Origin: Methanocellales archaeon
GTDB taxonomy: Archaea; Halobacteriota; UBA148; JAUWXC01
NCBI GenBank assembly: GCA_030018435.1
Contig: JASEEY010000013.1
Span: 1 to 32,747, forward strand
DNA: 32,747 nucleotides
Reading direction: 5' to 3'
The notes beneath the pieces are model-generated. The model was not told the origin of the DNA. It worked only from the letters and a program-made list of their open reading frames with translations, and made no database searches. A program made the position numbers and the translations under genes. Below are positions 30,321 through 32,747 of this stretch, piece after piece. Each line of letters starts with the position of its first letter. Within the stretch, counting starts at the first letter, position 1.

Positions 30321-31274
30321 ATGAGTCAAAAAAGACACATCTTTGGACCGGTGTCATCCCGACGGTTGGGCCTTTCTTTAGGACTGGATATAGTTCCATA
30401 CAAGACGTGCTCTTTTGACTGCGTGTACTGCCAGTTGGGAAGGACGACGAACAAGACGATACACAGGAGGGAATACGTTCCCAAGCAGTTGCTTACAAGT
30501 GAGCTAAAAGATTATCTTGCTGAAGACCACGACAGAATAGATTATATCACGTTTTCTGGCTCTGGTGAGCCGACGTTAAACTCAAAGATTGGCGAAATGA
30601 TTGGGGAAATCAAGCAAATGACCGATATTCCGATTGCTGTTTTGACAAATGGCTCGCTGCTCTTTGAAAAGGAGGTGCGAGATGAATTAAAAAACGCCGA
30701 TATAGTTCTCCCCTCTATGGATGCTGTGACGCAGGACACTTTTGAGATGGTGAACAGACCGCATGATGGCTTGAAGATAGAAAATATCATCGACGGATTG
30801 AAAAAATTCAGAAAAGAGTTCGATAACGAGATGTGGCTGGAGGTCATGTTGGTGAAAGGGATAAATGATGGCGGGGGCGAGATAGAACGAATGGCTAGTG
30901 CCATCAGCGAAATAAATCCAGATAAAATTCAGTTGAACACGGTTGTTAGGCCGCCGTGCGAATCTTTTGCCATGCCCGTAGACGCCGGTGAAATGAGAGA
31001 GATATGCAGAATGCTTGGCAAAAAGGCGGAGATAATCATGCCGCGCGCCAGGAAGGCGATGAAGGCGTATGAAAAAGGTGTAGAGAATGAGATATTAACA
31101 CTTTTGAAACGAAGGCCATGCACGGTGGGGGACATCTCAAATGTGTTGGGAATTCATCGAAATGAGGTCGTCAAATACCTCGAAGTGCTGGAGGAGGACA
31201 GGCGGGTTGCAAAAAGGATGCATAAAAACCAAACCTATTTTGTGGTGAGTAAAGATGAAATGCGCTCTATGTGA
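30321..31274 (+). CDS. Radical SAM protein with C-terminal winged helix
   Basis: 317 residues of the COG0731 type. CSFDCVYCQLG gives the C-x3-C-x2-C cluster that binds SAM, after FGPVSSRRLGLSLGLDIVP; FSGSGEPTLN and VLTNGSLL are further family motifs. The last 60 residues (LLKRRPCTVGDISNVLGIHRNEVVKYLEVLEEDRRV, split here for brevity) form a winged helix. Reaction unknown. ATG 30321 is chosen over an upstream in-frame start inside the MBL gene. The 3' end overlaps the next gene by 20 nt. Confidence 0.88.
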   Translation: MSQKRHIFGPVSSRRLGLSLGLDIVPYKTCSFDCVYCQLGRTTNKTIHRREYVPKQLLTSELKDYLAEDHDRIDYITFSGSGEPTLNSKIGEMIGEIKQMTDIPIAVLTNGSLLFEKEVRDELKNADIVLPSMDAVTQDTFEMVNRPHDGLKIENIIDGLKKFRKEFDNEMWLEVMLVKGINDGGGEIERMASAISEINPDKIQLNTVVRPPCESFAMPVDAGEMREICRMLGKKAEIIMPRARKAMKAYEKGVENEILTLLKRRPCTVGDISNVLGIHRNEVVKYLEVLEEDRRVAKRMHKNQTYFVVSKDEMRSM

Positions 31275-31836
31275 TGATAAGACGTGCTATCAGGGGAAAG
31301 ATTGTACCGCTCTCAAAGAAAAAGTTATGAGTAAATGTAAAGCTGAAACCAAGAACCTAGAGATAATGGCAACTGCAGCCAACCTTGGGGCAAGACACTA
31401 CATGAAACTTACACGGCTGGAAGAATTGATAACGTTTTGTAAGAGCATGGGATACAAAACACTTGGGATTGCATTCTGCATTGGATTGGAGTCAGAAGCC
31501 AAGGTATTGCATGAACTCTTGGAAAAGGACTTTAAAGTTTACTCTGTTTGCTGCAAAATCTGTGGGATCGACAAGGAGGATTTTGGCTTGGAGAAGATCA
31601 AGGATGGCAGATACGAGGCAATGTGCAATCCAATAGGGCAGGCGATTGTGCTAAATGAGAAGGGCACAGGTCTGAACATAATCTGTGGCTTGTGCCTCGG
31701 ACATGATATCCTATTTTCAAAATATTCAGAGGCGCCAGTAACTGCGTTCATCGTGAAAGACAGGGTGTTGGCGCATAATCCTGCAGGGGCAATCTACTCG
31801 AGGTATTACCGAAGAAGGTTTGGAATAGACAAATGA
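31255..31836 (+). CDS. DUF1847 family cysteine-rich protein
   Basis: 193 residues: MKCALCDDKTCYQGKDC at the start, GYKTLGIAFCIGLESEA, SVCCKICGID, MCNPIGQA and CGLCLGHDILFSKYS, 13-14 cysteines in all. DUF1847 is believed to bind metal or Fe-S. It overlaps the radical SAM gene and gives way to the next by ATGA, so it belongs to the same transcript. Confidence 0.87.
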   Translation: MKCALCDDKTCYQGKDCTALKEKVMSKCKAETKNLEIMATAANLGARHYMKLTRLEELITFCKSMGYKTLGIAFCIGLESEAKVLHELLEKDFKVYSVCCKICGIDKEDFGLEKIKDGRYEAMCNPIGQAIVLNEKGTGLNIICGLCLGHDILFSKYSEAPVTAFIVKDRVLAHNPAGAIYSRYYRRRFGIDK

Positions 31837-32204
31837 AGGGCACATATGTTTTACTCATAGAACTTCCCAAGAGCACGAAAGTTCAAGTTGGCAAGTTGGG
31901 ATACATAGACTTCCAAGTGGGCTTCTACGCATATGTCGGCTCTGCCCTGAACGGATTGGAGGCAAGGATAGCGCGGCATCTACGAGAGGAGAAGAAATTA
32001 TATTGGCACATCGATTATCTGCTTGCGCATGCAAGGATAAAGGAGATTCTCTACGCAGAGGGTAGCGAGAAAGGGGAATGCGACATCGCGAGAAATCTGG
32101 CCGCACGCTTCTCATCCATAAAAGGCTTTGGCTCGAGCGATTGTGATTGTAAAAGTCATCTGTTTTACAGCGCTGATAAGTGTAAACTCGAAGAACACGC
32201 TTAA
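31833..32204 (+). CDS. DUF123 / GIY-YIG nuclease-like protein
   Basis: 123 residues: GTYVLLIELPKSTKVQVGKLG, GFYAYVGSAL (the GIY-YIG counterpart), LEARIARHLREEKKLYWHIDYLL, and FGSSDCDCKSHLFY. DUF123 proteins have a GIY-YIG fold and are found alone or fused to endonuclease III; activity is unproven. Last gene of the plus-strand run, convergent with nikR (9-nt gap). Confidence 0.9.
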   Translation: MKGTYVLLIELPKSTKVQVGKLGYIDFQVGFYAYVGSALNGLEARIARHLREEKKLYWHIDYLLAHARIKEILYAEGSEKGECDIARNLAARFSSIKGFGSSDCDCKSHLFYSADKCKLEEHA

Positions 32205-32213
32205 TCGTGTGGC

Positions 32214-32636
32214 CTACAACCCTTCTCCTGGCGAGGTAATCGTCAGCTTCACGTGCTTCACGCCCTTCAGCGCCATCGTCTTTTCCGCGATGTTTTTTAC
32301 ATCCTTTGCATCGCCTCTGACCAGGACGACCTCCAGGCAATTGTCCTCATCGAGGTGCACATGCAATGATGATTCGATTAGCTTTGAGAATTTGTGCTGC
32401 AGGTTCGTGAGCGTATCGACCAAGCCGCGCTGGTGATGGTTGTAGATGAGCGTTATCACGCCGACCTTCTCACCCTTCTCGCCACTCAGCCATTCATAAT
32501 CCACGATGTAGTTCCTAATTGCATCCCTTATCCCCTCCGAGCGGGAAGAATATCCTCTCCGTGCTATGATCTCATCGAATCTAACCAACAGATTGGCTGG
32601 GAGCGATACGCCTATCCTCATTAATTCCTGTTCCAT
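32214..32636 (-). CDS. nikR: Nickel-responsive regulator NikR
   Basis: 140 residues. An N-terminal ribbon-helix-helix (MRIGVSLPANLLVRFDEIIARRGYSSRSEGIRDAIRNYI, shown by its ends MRIGVSLPAN ... GIRDAIRNYI) and a C-terminal ACT-like nickel domain. Ligands H81, H92, H94 and C100 have exactly the E. coli spacing (11, 2, 6). NikR represses nickel uptake genes when nickel is sufficient; methanogen-type anaerobes need nickel for F430 and hydrogenases. AAGGTGAT lies upstream of the ATG. Confidence 0.95.
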   Translation of the reverse strand: MEQELMRIGVSLPANLLVRFDEIIARRGYSSRSEGIRDAIRNYIVDYEWLSGEKGEKVGVITLIYNHHQRGLVDTLTNLQHKFSKLIESSLHVHLDEDNCLEVVLVRGDAKDVKNIAEKTMALKGVKHVKLTITSPGEGL

Positions 32637-32747
32637 AATATCACCTTGCTACATTCATGTATGATTCGTGGCAATAAATAACACTTTGCCTCGTTGTTCC
32701 TACAATCTTTCCTCGATCCGTGAACTTACATGATTCAATTTACCAGC
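32637..32747 (-). promoter_or_regulatory. nikR upstream region
   Basis: Read on the minus strand, TTATTTATTG about 40 nt before the ATG is a TATA candidate. TCATACATGA, a small inverted repeat near the expected transcription start, may be a NikR half-palindrome but is not the E. coli-type GTATGA-N16-TCATAC operator. No gene is seen up to the window edge. Confidence 0.3.

Noticed and set aside
32650-32690. Canonical NikR operator upstream of nikR
   Set aside because: GTATGA is present but no TCATAC lies at the required distance; only a short inverted repeat remains.

Overview
The window is archaeal chromosome. Evidence includes three tRNA genes with archaeal-type introns, PCNA and the primase large subunit, transcription factor S, Trm1, an archaeosortase with archaetidylserine synthase and decarboxylase, a DUF371 protein, archaeal TATA boxes and NikR. 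The gene set (Fe-S-rich, ferredoxin-ATPases, Feo iron uptake, acetyl-CoA synthetase) suggests an anaerobic euryarchaeon of the methanogen/alkane-oxidiser side (Halobacteriota). The exact lineage cannot be fixed from the sequence alone.

Layout. 1-1,300: a transposase remnant, a small zinc ribbon gene, a YjbQ-family gene and tRNA-Leu(CAA) interrupted in its D-loop. 1,360-2,397: an LsrF-type thiolase/aldolase, fused in frame to a small Cys4 module. 2,511-8,395: an integron-like element, the main discovery here. It has a tyrosine recombinase gene, an attI-like core just after its stop codon, and three cassettes whose genes all point the same way. Each cassette ends in an attC-like folded repeat of 82-89 bp. 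The cassettes carry a HEPN-like protein, acetyl-CoA synthetase plus a nonsense-interrupted acetate transporter, and an isoprenylcysteine-methyltransferase-like membrane protein. 8,451-10,709: a Zn-dehydrogenase, class II aldolase and DeoC operon, possibly once contiguous with lsrF.

10,745-13,449: small membrane proteins, DUF371, adjacent intron-containing tRNA-Met and tRNA-Glu, and HtpX. 13,537-18,121: RlmE, facing a six-gene overlapping minus-strand operon (Trm1, THEP1-type NTPase, MptD, archaetidylserine synthase, archaetidylserine decarboxylase, archaeosortase). The last three plausibly cooperate in lipid anchoring of surface proteins. 18,204-20,735: Nudix, TFS, PCNA and PriL, the information-processing block. 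20,782-23,165: a DtxR-like regulator, FeoA and a FeoB split into separate G-domain and membrane genes.

23,206-32,204: a long plus-strand run of tightly packed genes. It contains DUF134, Mrp/NBP35, ferredoxin, two DUF5320-like coiled-coil proteins, two NifX-like proteins, a zinc ribbon, two MinD-type ATPases with inserted 2x[4Fe-4S] domains, DUF364, a putative metal/arsenic efflux protein, an MBL hydrolase, a radical SAM protein, DUF1847 and DUF123. It looks like an uncharacterised Fe-S/metal-cofactor assembly system. NikR closes the window on the minus strand.

A second notable signal is that the tRNA-Leu D-loop intron and the tRNA-Glu anticodon-loop intron are homologous. They share sequence blocks and a covarying hairpin, which points to intron movement between different tRNA genes and different positions.
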